Assembly: GCF_036588685.1 (NCBI RefSeq)
Contig: NC_086378.1
Span: 25,583,578 to 25,647,577 of the forward strand
Direction: 5' to 3'
DNA from: Mytilus trossulus
Taxonomy: Eukaryota; Mollusca; Bivalvia; Mytilida; Mytilidae
DNA: 64,000 bases
Position numbers and translations under genes: made by a program. How positions within the stretch are numbered: the first letter of the stretch is position 1; each line of letters starts with the position of its first letter. The notes under the pieces were generated by a model. The model saw nothing but the letters and a program-made list of their open reading frames with translations. It was not told where the DNA came from and searched no databases. Positions 48,045 through 60,245 of the stretch are shown here, one piece after another.

Positions 48045-48582
48045 CAATCCTTCTGGTCTACCTTTCCGACGTAACCTTGGTTCATATGTCGTTTCCTTTG
48101 TGACCATTCCTCACAGTTCTAACAGGAAATATGTACAATAAACTTTCAAATCAATGACCGAAATGAAATCGCCTTGAACAAATGCTTATGTTGAATTGTT
48201 AAAAGCATTTTCGATGACAGTACTTCTTGTAAAAACAACTGCACGATACTAAACGAGATTAAAAGCATTATTTTTGTGACAGTTGTTATCCATTCATTTG
48301 ATGTGTTGGGACTTTTGATTTTGCCTTTTGATTTTGGACTTTCCTTTTTGAATTTTCCTCGGAGTTCAGCATTTTTGTGTTTTTACTTTTTATTACAAAC
48401 GGGATATCATATCATACGGAGATATTGTTTACCAAGCTCGTCAATTTAGAAACGACTCGGGTAAATTAATCGATCCTTAAAATAAACGTATTTTAAAATG
48501 TTATCAATTCAACACTGTTATTAGATTTCTGAATATCCATTTGATTGGTGTAATCAGTTAATCAAAATCAATCTAAATATAA
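48045..48582. repeat. 0.9-kb direct duplication, copy 2
   Basis: Second copy, offset by about 880-900 bases from the first. A repeat-C fragment (48325-48385) lies between the two conserved halves. Divergence is moderate, so the duplication is old. Confidence 0.8.
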
Positions 48583-48734
48583 TTTTTATCCATCTGATGA
48601 GTTTGAACTGATTTTTAATGTTTGTTCTTATGTTGTTCTGTTACACCAGTGTCACATGTCAGGGGGGAGGTTGACGCTAAATATTGACTTGTTTAACCCT
48701 GCTGCATTCTATATATTTTTTTCTTAAGTCAGTA

Positions 48735-48990
48735 GTCTGTTATTCAGTGATTTTCGTTTGTTGCTGTGTAACACATTTATATATTTATTTTTGTAAATAA
48801 ATTAGGCAGGTTTTTTCTCTTTCATATTGACGCACATTTGTGCAATCGGAACATTTTATAGCTGACTATGCGCTATGAGCTTTGTTCCTTGTTTCGGCCC
48901 TTATGGTGAACTATAGCTGGTAATTTTTGTGTCATTTTTGCCTCCTTTGAGTTTGACGTAATAGCAATCAGACCACACCTTCTTATAGGT
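48735..48990 (-). repeat. Dispersed repeat A, diverged reverse copy
   Basis: TTTTATAGCTGACTATGCGC is the inverse of the core of repeat A. The flanks match only loosely. Confidence 0.5.
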
Positions 48991-49154
48991 ACATAAAATA
49001 ACAATAAAGGTTAACGATTTCCTCTTTAGAACTAGTATCTCGTACTGTAGATCACCTGTTTCAGTTCTGAACTAAGATATGGCTAAAAAAAAAACTAATG
49101 TTCAAAGATTTATTGTTACATGTTGTTAAAAAGGATATTGTTCAAATATTTATT

Positions 49155-49620
49155 GTAAATAAAGGCAACAGTAGTATACCGCTGTTCAAAACTCATAAAT
49201 CCATGGACAAAAAACAAAATCGGGGTAACAAACTAAAACTGAGGGAAACGCTTTAAATACAAGAGGAGAACAACGACACAACATCAAAATGTTACACACA
49301 CAGAAACGGACTAAGCATTAGACAAAATCCTATGAGAATAACAAATATAACATCAAAACCAAATACATGAATTTGGGATAGATAAGTACCGTGACACGTC
49401 TTATAGAAATGTGAATTCACACTCAAAAATAAGAGAAAACAAACGACACACCGGAAACACAACGTTAAAATGTAACACACACAGAAACGAACTATAATAT
49501 AACAATGGCCATATTCCTGACTTGGTACAGGACTATTTTAAAGGAAAAAATGGTGGGTTGAACCTGGTTTTGTGGCATGCCAAACCTCCCTCTTTTGTGG
49601 CCATGTAAAATAAAACATTA
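49155..49620 (+). repeat. Dispersed mussel repeat D
   Basis: Starts CAACAGTAGTATACCGCTGTTC, with ACTAAAACTGAGGGAAACGC and two AATGTTACACACACAGAAACG / AATGTAACACACACAGAAACG blocks about 180 bases apart. It ends with ATTCCTGACTTGGTACAGG, like repeats A and B. I recognise this as a common mussel repeat; no function is known to me. Confidence 0.6.
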
Positions 49621-51434
49621 AAATGACAACAAAACATTACAGGAATGCAATATGAATAAATAGGAGAACACTATTGACAAAGAAACACACGAATAATAGC
49701 TAACAAAATGCAAACAAGTTTAAAATGTTGATACTCCAGAAGTGCATTTTCTCCACTGTAGTTCATGCTTTCAGTTTGAACAAGTAAGTTACTCATTCAT
49801 CGCCACATTTCATTCATAAATGTTTGATAGTACGTGTAGCCTCAAAATTTTGATTTATTAGCATAAAATTACAAATTTTGTTGGAGAAAGAGGTATAAAT
49901 GGACCCAAAGAGATCTTGTTATGAAAACAAAAAGTTACATTGGTGGTGTTCATCATCTCAAGATCATTTTGTATTCAATATTCAACTGTTTGTATGCAGA
50001 TTCTAAGATGAATATTTAAGCATTTATTGGAGAATTTATTACTCTACCATGTCTACAATATATTCTTTCATGATGCAACATGCTTTGTATTTTAGGGGGG
50101 AAACATTGAACCTCCCTTTTCCACACACAGAAAAAAACTTGATCCCCCCTCCCTGTATTTTGACCAACCCCCCTTCCAGATAAATAATGATAAGTCCCTA
50201 TAAGTTATCTTAACATAACCTCCCAGATTTCTTGTTGTAATCAAGATATACGCCTGGCTATTCGATGGAATTTACAATACGACCGACAAGAGTTAATAAA
50301 GAGAACAAGCAGCAACTTTTATCCCAATTATTTGTTGTTCTGTTTCACCCATCAAAATTAAGGGAAGTGAGGGATTCAAAAACAAATCAAAAGCTACGAA
50401 TGAGTCTTTATGACAACGAGTTTAAGAATGACGGTCGACAAATGGTGACATAAAAGCCACACCCAGCAGGCAGTTTGAAGTCTTGTCTTGAAAAAAGTAT
50501 TCCATATATCAGTTCGGCGAAACAGACATTCCGGTCAGACATGCCGCAAACCCTGACCACAAAAAAAGAACGCCCATTTTTATTCAGCATGTTCATTCAA
50601 TGCTAAATAAATCTGTTTGAAATTTTGGTTTCTAATAGCAAAAAAGTGAACAAGATTATTGTTTTTAATCCAGTTCCGGCCAGAACTTGTTTAAGGCAAA
50701 ATTCAGAGTCAATTTTCTTCTCTCAAATATATCTAATACTGACTGCCTCCTCAAGGTTACGAGAGCGCAATTATTCGTTATGCATTTTCCATAGGATACC
50801 ACTAGTGTTCCGTATTTTTTTTCTCGAAGACTACACAAACTAGGGAAAAACGGGTGGCAGTTCCTGTTACAAGAAATACCAGTTTTGCATTACAACCAAA
50901 ATAAAATATAGGGTCATGCGGCTCAAATTGACCTAAAATGCAGTTGAAAAAAATCGTCTACTTTTTTCGCTTAATGAAAAAGGCATATTTTTAATGGCTC
51001 CGACGTGCAGAAATTGAAGATATTTTTTATACTTCGTAAAATGTGAATATGATTTTCGGCAATTTTTAAACCTAATTGAATAAGCTTTCGATTAAATGTA
51101 ATTCCAATCCTGTATCAACCAATCAGAAGCCGTATCGGATTCTATTCTGAGTACCATCTTGGGGTAAAAAGAAACTTGCCGGTAAAACGTAAACAAATAA
51201 TTGCGCTCTTGTAACCTCAAATCACATGGTTCATTCCTTAGACTTTAATTCTATCTGGAGCTTACGGGCGTTTTTCAATAAAAGCGTATATTTCAGACCT
51301 AAAAAAATGGAAAATCAACTTGTCTAAAATTTAATTTCAAGAGTTATTTTGAATACCTCTATTATAGACCTGTTTGTAAACAAAAAGTGCAATCTTAAAT
51401 ACTCCTTATGAATGATATTTTTTTTTATAATTTG
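49621..51434. other. Intergenic sequence
   Basis: Short open frames (e.g. 50265-50453) show no domain. A C/G-rich patch at about 50094-50178 is low-complexity. No gene is supported. Confidence 0.4.
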
Positions 51435-52310
51435 AGTACTGTTTCGCCGGTAGGGGAATTTAATTGTGTCCCCTACGAAACTGCTTCTAAACACACATAT
51501 GTTTGCAATTTTAAATGTTTCCTATAGACATACAAGTTTGTTTAGGTTATATACTAGGAAAATCTATTTTTTTCTGAATTGGAGAACCATTTTTTATCGA
51601 TAAAGATTACACAGTACTTCACATTTGAAGGTACAACTCGTGTTACGTAGTGGACATTTTGGTGCGTTTCGTAGGTGACAAATCCGTTTCGTAGTGGACA
51701 AAAAGTTTCGTAGTTGACATCAACCCTATTCTATGTTAATAAAAACATAATAAAAATTACATGAAACTGACCCTTGGTATTTGCTTTGCGCGAATATAAT
51801 TGAAAAAAAGAGTAAAAAAAGACTGCATATGGTAGTGGTAGTGTCCCCTACGAAACGTTTTTCTCCCATACTTGTTTCGTAGGTGACCGTTTCGTAGGGG
51901 ACGTATTCACGTGTTTTTTCCTACAATCCCTTTATTGCAAAAGTAACAAGACTGATTGTATTCATCAAAGCATGTATTAAGCTGTACACTGATATTTTTT
52001 TCATAATTTTAAAACCAGATACTGATGGAGATTTGACCCGTTTCGTAGTGGACATTTACAAAAATACGGTATCTGGTCCATTTGATGTGCTCATTTTTTT
52101 TTACCAACAATTTAATTGCCGTTATAAAAGCATCACTTCTTTTGTAAGACCCTAATGTTTATATCTCTTGCAAACAAAAATTACATTGATTTTATAAAAC
52201 GGTTTATTAGCAAATTTTAATGACTTCGTTTCGTCTGAGACTACTATAACACTGTGTTATAGTAGTCTCAGGTTTCGTAGTGGACATTTTGTTAGGGACA
52301 CAGCTGTTTA
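51435..52310. mobile_element. Decayed element with ~10 GTTTCGTAGNGGAC motifs
   Basis: GTTTCGTAGTGGAC and close variants occur near 51644, 51666, 51687, 51709, 51880, 51891, 52040 and 52272. Inverted forms TCCCCTACGAAAC lie near 51467 and 51848. The cluster is bounded by AGGGGAATTTAATTGTGTCC on the left and TAGGGACACAG on the right. Spacing is irregular, so it is not a simple tandem array. No coding frame is present. Confidence 0.55.
52235..52271. repeat. Perfect 37-base palindrome
   Basis: Two 18-base arms (left arm CTGAGACTACTATAACAC) are exactly complementary around a single T, and the right arm runs straight into GTTTCGTAG. Confidence 0.95.
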
Positions 52311-52560
52311 TTATAATGGGCCATTCCAGTTAATATCTGATAATGGGGGATGGATGGTCCTTTCTGAGGGGTGTAAAATCTATACATCTTAGGGGTGAAA
52401 TTTTGGGTTTTTTTCATCTGACAGGTTCACTTTTACGCAACACTTTCTGAGTGTCTTGCAACAGTAAATAATTTAAAATAATTACATCTTAGGGGTTACA
52501 AAAAATACCTATTTCATATATTAGGGGTGCTTTGGAATGTAGATAACTTATGTTTACCTT
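52311..52560. repeat. Probable dispersed repeat
   Basis: GGCCATTCCAGTTAATATC and GGGGGATGGATGGTCC followed by three ATCTTAGGGGTG / ATATTAGGGGTG blocks. The opening looks like a bivalve dispersed repeat; the assignment is weak. Confidence 0.4.
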
Positions 52561-52893
52561 TTATCCTTTGATTTTATCCTTTTTCTTTCATATTGTTATC
52601 CTTTAATTTATTAAACATTTATGATAGAAACGGTTTTTTTAAATTATAACTTCGTGAATGACTTTAACCTAGGTACTGTAGAATTATAAATGATGTAAAT
52701 AGCACAAAATTTTGAACACTTGTTCTTAAAATTAACAGGTTTACCTGCATATATTTTTTTTTTAACTTAAGCACCCCACCACACTGTAGTCTAGATCACT
52801 GTAAATATCTGTGTAAATATTTTAAAACCATATATCCCCATGTGGGAGTGCTCCGTTATATAACGGAGGAAATAACCTGAACAGAACACTTCC

Positions 52894-55198
52894 GGGTTAC
52901 ACTAATGTCCTGACAATGTCCTGACAATGACCTGACAATGTCCTGACAATGACCTGACAATGTCCTGACAGAAATGTAAATGCTTAATACTTTTTTATTA
53001 TCTGAAGGATTAACTTGAAATTTGGAATCAAGCAAGATGAGAACTTATATTTAATAAATAAAATTTAAAAAAAATAAAAAAATATTTTTAAGAGTTAGAA
53101 AACTTGACCTGACCAACTTGACTTTGAAACTACTAATGTCCTGACCGATATGAAACGGCTAAAAAATGTTTTATTATTGACAGGATAGACTTCAAATTTG
53201 ATACCAAGGAAGATTAATACATTTGATACAAAAATATACGAAAAAATAAGAAAAAAAATATTTTCAAGAGTTAGAAAACTTGACCTGACCAACTACGTAC
53301 TCCCGTGACTAATCTCCTGACCGTTGTAAAATGCTAATAACTTTTTTGTTATTTGAAGGTTCGACTTCAAATTTAATGTCAAGGAAGATTCTAAGATTGA
53401 ATACAGAGATATAAGAAAAAATATTTAAAAAACTAATGTTAAGTGTTAGAAAACTTGACCTGACCAACTACGTCTTTCCCATGACTATAATGTCCTGACC
53501 AATGTAGAAAATGCATAAAACTTTTTTATTCTTTCATGTATGGATTTCAAATTTAATGTCAAGGTAGATTATAATACTTAATTTATTGATGCAAGAAAAA
53601 GATTAAAATAGAAAATTAAAAATGTTAGAAAACTTGACCTGACCAACTTGATATTTGTCATGATGAATTTCCCGACCGTTATAAAGATATCAATAACCTT
53701 TTTGTTATTTATTGGGACATTACCAAGTTAGGTATCAGGGAAGATTACAACACTTACTATAAGCATGTAAAAAAATATTTTAAACTTGACCTCACCAATG
53801 TTTACCTTGTCTTGCAATATTCTGACTGATGAAGAAAAGACAAATATTATAAAACTGTTTTTTTTTTCTCTATCTAAAGACAGAATATATACTTAATTCT
53901 TTAAATTATATTGATATTTTTTTTTTATTCAAACATAGTAAAGAAAGAACTTGGATGCACTTTTTATTATTCGTAATATATGTGTATAAGAAAGGCAAAA
54001 GACAGTGACATAATAAAATTATATGTCTGTGTGATTCTAACATAATTTTACTTTGAATGCTTGTAAAAACAATATATCGATATCAAAAGAAGCCCATTTC
54101 CTGTCCTTATTTATCATGTTTATGTTATTTGACATGTTTAATCCCTCATTAACTAAACAACAAAAAAATGAGTGAAATAAATAAGAAAAATATAGTTAAG
54201 TAAACACTCCAATTTGTGTTAATTTTAATTAATGTATGTGTGAATAAATTTTAATTATTCATGTCACTGTCTTTGGACTTAATTGCATTCTGTACATCTT
54301 TATAATCCTTTCATATTAAATGTAGAAAAGGTGCATTTACTTATATCTACAGCATCTCTAATCACATATCACTTTTCTCAGTGATATTAAACTTAATTAT
54401 ATCCCTTTCAATAACAAAAAAGTTATTGAACGATCAGGAAATTCATCATAGTTATGATATTAAGATCAAGCTGGTCAGGTCAAGCTTTCTTACATTTAAA
54501 AAAATAACAAACATTTTTTTTCATAAACTTTTATTATGAATATTATAATTTCCCTTGGTAAGGATCTATAATTAAGTCAATAACAAAAAAGCAATTAACA
54601 TTTTCTACATTGATCAGGACATTAGTCTCTGCAGAGTCGACGTTGGTCAGGTCAAGTTTTCTAACACTTTAATAAAATTAGTTTTTTTAATATTTTTCTT
54701 ATATCTCTGTATTCAATGTTAGAATCTTCCTTGACATCAAATTTGAAGTCGAACCTTCAAAGAACAAAAAAGTTATTAGCATTTTACATCGGTCAGGACA
54801 TTAATCACGGGAGTACGTAGTTGGTCAGATCAAGTTTTCTAACTCTTGAAAATATTTATTTTCTTATTTTTTTCTTATATTTTTGTATCAAATGTATTAA
54901 TCTTCCTTGGTATCGAATTTGAAGTCTATCCTGTCAATGATAAAACATTTCTTAGCCGTTTCATATCGGTCAGGACATTAGTAGTTTCAAAGTCAAGTTG
55001 GTCAGGTCAAGTTTTCTAACTCTTCAAAATATTTTTTTATTTTTTTTAAATTTTATTTATTAAATGTAAGTTCTCAACTTGCTTGATTCCAAATTTCAAG
55101 TAAATCCTTCCAATAATAAAAAAGTATTAAGCATTTTCATTTCTGTCAGGACATTGTCAGGTCATTGTCAGGACATTGTCAGGACATTAGTGTAACCC
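52894..55198. mobile_element. Mutator-like foldback element, 2.3 kb, arms ~0.9 kb
   Basis: Ends GGGTTACACTAATGTCCTG (left) and its inverse (right), flanked on both sides by the 9-base direct repeat AACACTTCC (52885-52893 and 55199-55207). The arms (about 52894-53770 and 54330-55198) are near-identical in inverse. Each starts with CCTGACAATG decamers (six left, four right). Then follow four or five units of about 190 bases, each marked by AACTTGACCTGACCAAC and CCTGACCG. The middle (53771-54330) is AT-rich and unpaired. Long TIRs with 9-base duplications fit non-autonomous MULEs. No transposase. Confidence 0.88.
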
Positions 55199-55208
55199 AA
55201 CACTTCCG

Positions 55209-55629
55209 CGTTTTAGACTCTCCCTCAATAATCCGTGTTAGACCCCGAGAAACTCGAACAGACGAAAAAACTGAAAATGTCACTGGGAAAAATATCCAAA
55301 GTTTCAAGGTTTTTATCCAAATCCCAGTAGTGTTTTTATTTAATTTACAATTTCAATGTCACATAAATATTAGGCATGCCTAAATATTATTTCATCTCAT
55401 AATCGGGGAAGTTTTAATTTAGTTGTCAAGATGTCTACCCATTCATGTAGTACGCAGCTGCATGTAGTACTGGGTTTGATGACTGATGTAGCCTGATTCA
55501 CAGTGATAGTTTGTTTATAGTTTGTTATAGACACCTCAAGTTTGTAGTTGTTATATACACAGCTCATAGATTTATGCACCTTATCCCATTATTTCCTTAT
55601 GTCTCAATGCTTTTGCTGGTGGAACTGGT
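55209..55629. other. Intergenic sequence
   Basis: Short frames on both strands without recognised content. Confidence 0.4.
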
Positions 55630-55635
55630 TGGTAG

Positions 55636-57180
55636 ATGACTGATGTACATGATGTAGTAGAGGGCATAGTGAAAATTTTTGCTGATGATTGTAAAGTTTA
55701 TTCTAAAGTCTCGTCAGATTATGAGCAAAGTAAGTTACAGGAAAATTTGGACAGATTATGTGAACGGTCAGATATGTGGAAATTAAAATTTAATGCTGCT
55801 AAATGTAAAGTATTGCATATTAATCCTGACAATGACCTGCAATATCGTTATACCATGTTGGATGAATCTGGAAATTTTATTGCATTATCTACAGTGAATG
55901 AAGAAAAGGATCTTGGAGTAACTTTCGAGTCTAATTTGAAATTTGAAAAACATATAAGTGATATTTATAACAAAGCGCAGAGAGTGTTGTCTCTTACTCA
56001 TCATTCTTTTGATTACATGGATCAAGATATGTTTCTTACTATTTATAAATCAATAGTGCGTCCGCTGCTTGAATATGCGACATGCGTCTGGTCACCGTAT
56101 CTTAAAAAAGACATCCGTAAACTGGAATCTGTACAAAGGAGGGCCACAAAACTGGTGAAAAATATTTGTCATCTTAATTATGAAGACAGGCTACGTTCAT
56201 TGGGTTTGCCAACTTTGGAATATCGTAGGGATAGGAATGACATGATACAAGTCTACAAATCGTTGCATGGTATAGATGACATCGACTGGATGAAGCTATT
56301 TACTTTAGCACCATCTAATAATACTAGACAGTCAGAGCTCAGACATAAACAAGTCCATTTTTGTTTTTGACTTAAATAAGTCGAAACATGTATTTATTAT
56401 AAAAATTTAGTTTCAATTTTAGACTTATTTAAGTCAGAAAATGACAGACTTGTTTAGGTCTATTTATGTTGGTGAAAAAACTTAATGTTACTTTGTGGCA
56501 AAACTACACCACCTATGACAGCAGAAACCTGTATGAGAGTTCACAAGGACTTGAGCTATCTATATTTAATTATCTAATTGAACATCCTTACTAAACACAG
56601 ATGTTTTACCTCATTAAGTGTGATTCCAGGTGGTTGCATTGTAAGGTTAATTAACATTATCTCCGATTTTTTAGACTCTAATTCACATTTTTCTTTAGAA
56701 GACAAAGCATTAGCTTTCAATGTGGTCATTATTTGATTTAGATGCATGACCTCCTTATAAGTATGCGTGGGTCTTGAAGTTAACCAATTTTGATCACTCA
56801 TCGACTTGTAGGAGTCGATATTTGCAACTTTTTGATTCTGGTCAATTATTTCTTGTTTTACAATATTTGACTTATGCAAGTCGTATTTTGTCTTACATTA
56901 AAGGGAGACAAATTCTAAAACTTACATATTTAGACCTCTATGAGTCAAAAGCAGATTCAGACTTATTTATGTCTGAGCTCTGACTGCTAGAGGTCACTCA
57001 TTAAAACTGTTTAAAAAACAGTGTAAGACCACACATAGACTAAATACTTTTTCAATTAGAGTAGTGGATCAGTGGAATAACCTGTCTGATTTAACAGTGA
57101 CGGCAAAGACTCTAAATAATTTTAAGTCTGCACTAAATGGCGAAAACTGGAACCCTTATAAATTCATATGTTCGTGTTAA
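55636..57180 (+). pseudogene. LINE RT fragment interrupted by a DNA element
   Basis: 55636-56328 encodes the end of a non-LTR reverse transcriptase. FADDCK carries the catalytic aspartates, KDLGVTFESNLKFEKHI is the motif after the palm, and RPLLEYATCVWSP and LESVQRRATKLV are typical of Jockey/I-group LINEs. A 658-base element (56329-56986) then interrupts the frame. It resumes at 56992 with GHSLKLFKKQC, then DQWNNLS and a terminal WNPYKF, stopping at 57178-57180. Removing the insert and one TSD copy leaves an uninterrupted frame. The 5' part (endonuclease, RT fingers) is missing, so the LINE was truncated on arrival and hit later. Confidence 0.9.
56329..56986. mobile_element. 658-base TIR element nested in the LINE, TSD CTAGA
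   Basis: Left end CAGTCAGAGCTCAGACATAA and the right end is its inverse, with about 26 bases of TIR and one mismatch. CTAGA flanks it on both sides (56324-56328 and 56987-56991). Inside are several 14-base palindromes of the form GACTTANNTAAGTC, at about 56369, 56423, 56447, 56804, 56870, 56933 and 56961 (the last inside the right TIR). No transposase frame. The CAG start recalls hAT elements, but the 5-base duplication does not fit most of them, so the superfamily is open. Confidence 0.88.
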
Positions 57181-57224
57181 TTAAGCGTTCAGCTGCGCAC
57201 ACCCAAATAAGTGTTTTTTACTAT

Positions 57225-57265
57225 AAGTTTTAATATATATTATATATATATATATTAATTATGAG
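57225..57265 (+). repeat. (TA)n tract at LINE 3' end
   Basis: A TATATATA tract with a few interruptions lies 45 bases after the LINE stop codon and may be its 3' tail. Confidence 0.6.
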
Positions 57266-58043
57266 AAGAGAAATGCATATACGACAATCCAAGATGAGGG
57301 GTCAGTAGAAGCCTTTGGCTTATTTAACGACCCGAAGATAAAGGTATAAAGGTATAAAGGTATGACGTTTATGCTGATTGACGTCAAACAGGTTGGGAAC
57401 AAACGCCCTGTACGGTAATTATACCTGTATAGAGGGATAATCCTTCTTAAGAGGGATAAAATTATCCCTCTATAGAGGGGTATTTTTGTTTGCACTGGAA
57501 TTAAAGCAAATTAGGGCAGAATGGCATTTTCTAGTTATTTTGGGCCTGCTTCATTTGTTCTAGGTCGGGCTATGCCCGGTTCGCCCTATCACGTGACCGG
57601 GTTAAATATGGCTGAAAATAAAACGAGTGGAACCGGCTGATTTAAAGATGGCGACAGAAGTTCAAATTTATACATTTTTGCTTTCTAAGCTAGGGATTAT
57701 AAAATATGAACCTATTAACAATAAATATATATTTTTAAGATGCAGTCTTTTTTTATGAGGCCTTATTCATCATAAAAACGTTTCTCCGAGATAATTTTAT
57801 AAATTTGAAAATAAAATATAGCATGGCAATTTAATATCGTCGTAGTGGACTAATTCAGTATCAAGTATCATTCTAGTCTGATTGACAAAAATCAATATTC
57901 ACCTTTTAAATTCCGCTAATTTATCTAAAATTGCACTTTCTGCCATACTTTTTTGACCGGCTGATTGCTTGCCGGTTAGTGTACACCGGCGAGAGGGGCG
58001 TAAGCCTATTTGCGCCGGCGGCTGATTTTACAGCAAATGAAGG

Positions 58044-59037
58044 CAGGGGCGGATCCAGGATTTCCAGTTAGGGGGGGCGCAAAGTTTTATTTCGGAGGTT
58101 TTTTTTAGGTAAAATTATTGAAATATTCTTCTAAAGAGGTGAAATGTAGATATCTCGAAATATTGTGTGTTAAAATTAGCGAGGAATTAAAGTTTGAAGC
58201 TAAAGCTGCCTTAATCCACACCTGACAACAATCTACAGAGAGACGGGCGGACAGACGGACGCAAAGTGAGACGAGACAGATCACAATTGCTCACCTGGCC
58301 AATATATTTTTCAAATGAAAACTTCTACTTTTACCAGCGATTTTTAATTGTCCTTTCATACTATCTATTTTTTACTTTTTTGATTTTCGAAGGTCGTGCC
58401 AGACTTAACTGTGTTCGCCACAAACAACTAAAATCAGAATGAGATGCATTTACGCAGTTATATTTATTTTCTTGGGATCCCCAGCATACAGTAATACGGT
58501 ACAGAATTCGGCTAAATATTTAGGTTGCAAGTGAGAAATAAATATAAACACAGAGATATAATTAATAAACTAACCTTTCGCTTGAAACAGTATTTCTATC
58601 TTTCATTACGGATATTATAAAAGAATCTCACCTGCCGACTGTTTTCTTGACTGTGTCATGACGAAATTGTGAAAGTGAGTAAGGGATGTTTTGGAACTTC
58701 GATTATCAAACAAATTGATTATAAAAACCGCAAATACAATGCAACATTTGTTTTTACTTTAACTGCTATGTAAAAACCTATTATATTTGTCATCAAACGA
58801 AGCTGAGGCTCACATTTGACACCTTCCTTTGAAATTATTTATAGAACTTTAATAAAGCGTAGGTCACTTGGTTAGTAATCACGTTGAATCTGATAAACTG
58901 ACTGTTTTATATTTTTTGAATGTTAAAAAAGATCGAATGATCTCTTCTGATACTCAAATATGTTGAAGTCAACCCATGCTTTTCAAATTTTAGGGGGGGG
59001 CGCACGCCCGCCACGCCCCCGCCTAAATCCGCCCCTG
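58044..59037. mobile_element. Non-autonomous hAT element, 994 bases, 8-base TSD
   Basis: Begins CAGGGGCGGATCCAGGAT; the right end in inverse reads CAGGGGCGGATTTAGGCG. AATGAAGG flanks it exactly on both sides (58036-58043 and 59038-59045). CAGGG-type ends with an 8-base duplication are diagnostic of hAT. G-rich stretches follow both termini. The interior has no transposase frame. Confidence 0.93.
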
Positions 59038-59124
59038 AATGAAGGGACTGTGCTTATACCGGAAGCGTCAACCGGGCTAAGCCGGGCTAAGCCGCTGTGG
59101 CAAATGAAGTACTACCATTGGCTA

Positions 59125-59740
59125 CGGTCTCACTAATTAGCGACAACAAGAATTTTAGCGACAACAAGCGTCAACAAGCGACAAGAAGCGACAACAAGAA
59201 TTATTTTAGCGACAACAAGCGACAAGAAACTATTTCATGTATTTAGCGACAAGAAAACATATTTTTTTTCATTAAAATTAATTATTGCAATAAATATTAA
59301 AAGAATGTGCAAAAGAAAATAATTTTAGTGACAAGAAAGTTAAAATTGATAGAAACAAATTAAACATTATTTACATTTATTTTATCATCTATTATGTATA
59401 ACAGCCAGTATTACGTTTAATTATTGTATTATGAGATTACTTTTCCTTGTGTTTTAGAACATATTAATTATTTATTTTATAATTTGTTTTTAAAACTCTT
59501 TTCGTGCAATAGACCTATATATTAAGCTCGCAAAATGAATTATTTGTGCATCATTGTCCTGAAAATTGAAATTTAGAAAAAAAAATATTACATACAAATT
59601 TCTTTATATCTAATAAAAAATATGTTTTCTTGTCGCTAAATAGTCTTCTTGTCGCTTGTTGTCGCTAAAATAATTCTTGTTGTCTCTTCTTGTCGCTTGT
59701 TGACGCTTGTTGATGCTTGTTGTCGCTAATTAGTGAGACC
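59125..59740. mobile_element. GCGACAACAAG inverted-repeat element, ~616 bases
   Basis: Left GGTCTCACTAATTAGCGACA and its exact inverse at the right end. Both subterminal zones are packed with GCGACAACAAG / GCGACAAGAAG units, five or more on each side. Imperfect 10-base direct repeats CCATTGGCTA (59115-59124) and CTATTGGCTA (59741-59750) look like a target duplication. The middle is AT-rich with no ORF; the frame at 59665-59943 is a by-product. Confidence 0.88.
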
Positions 59741-60245
59741 CTATTGGCTATAATCTCTAGCATTATATGCATCAATATATGCACTTTACTAAAAATTGGG
59801 ATAACCAGTTTTCTGCTAAAGTGACAAAACTTGCGATCTATTGTATACCTATCTGAACACCTGATCAACATCAAAAGGAATAGTTGACCTTTAAATTTCA
59901 TGTTAAATCTAACAATAGAAATTCTGTTCAGTGAGCCATACATGTAAGTGAGTAGAATTTACCTAATCATCACAGCTTTCAATCATGGTGAACAATAGAT
60001 TTTATATTTAGTCAGATAAGTAGCAAACTGGGCATGTGCATATTAAACTAAGTACATCAATTGGTGCATCATCTGTTGCAGGTTACTGCCATAATAAGTA
60101 GAGAATGCCATTCTGTCCTATTATGATTTAAATCCAGTCTAAACAAAAATACCCCTCTATAGAGGGATAAATTTATCCCTCTATAGAAGGATTATCCCTC
60201 TATACATGTATAATTACCATATAGAGGGTTTGTTCCCAACCTGTC

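Larger units (their letters stand above)
57388..60244. mobile_element. 2.9-kb inverted-repeat element with CCCTCTATAGAGGG palindromes
   Basis: The arms 57388-57535 and 60099-60244 are inverse copies with moderate mismatch, starting ACAGGTTGGGAACAAA. Each holds palindromes of the CCCTCTATAGAGGG type (two on the right, one intact plus one decayed on the left). The interior contains the hAT at 58044-59037 and the element at 59125-59740, so those inserted later or into its core. No clear target duplication and no transposase frame. Confidence 0.75.
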
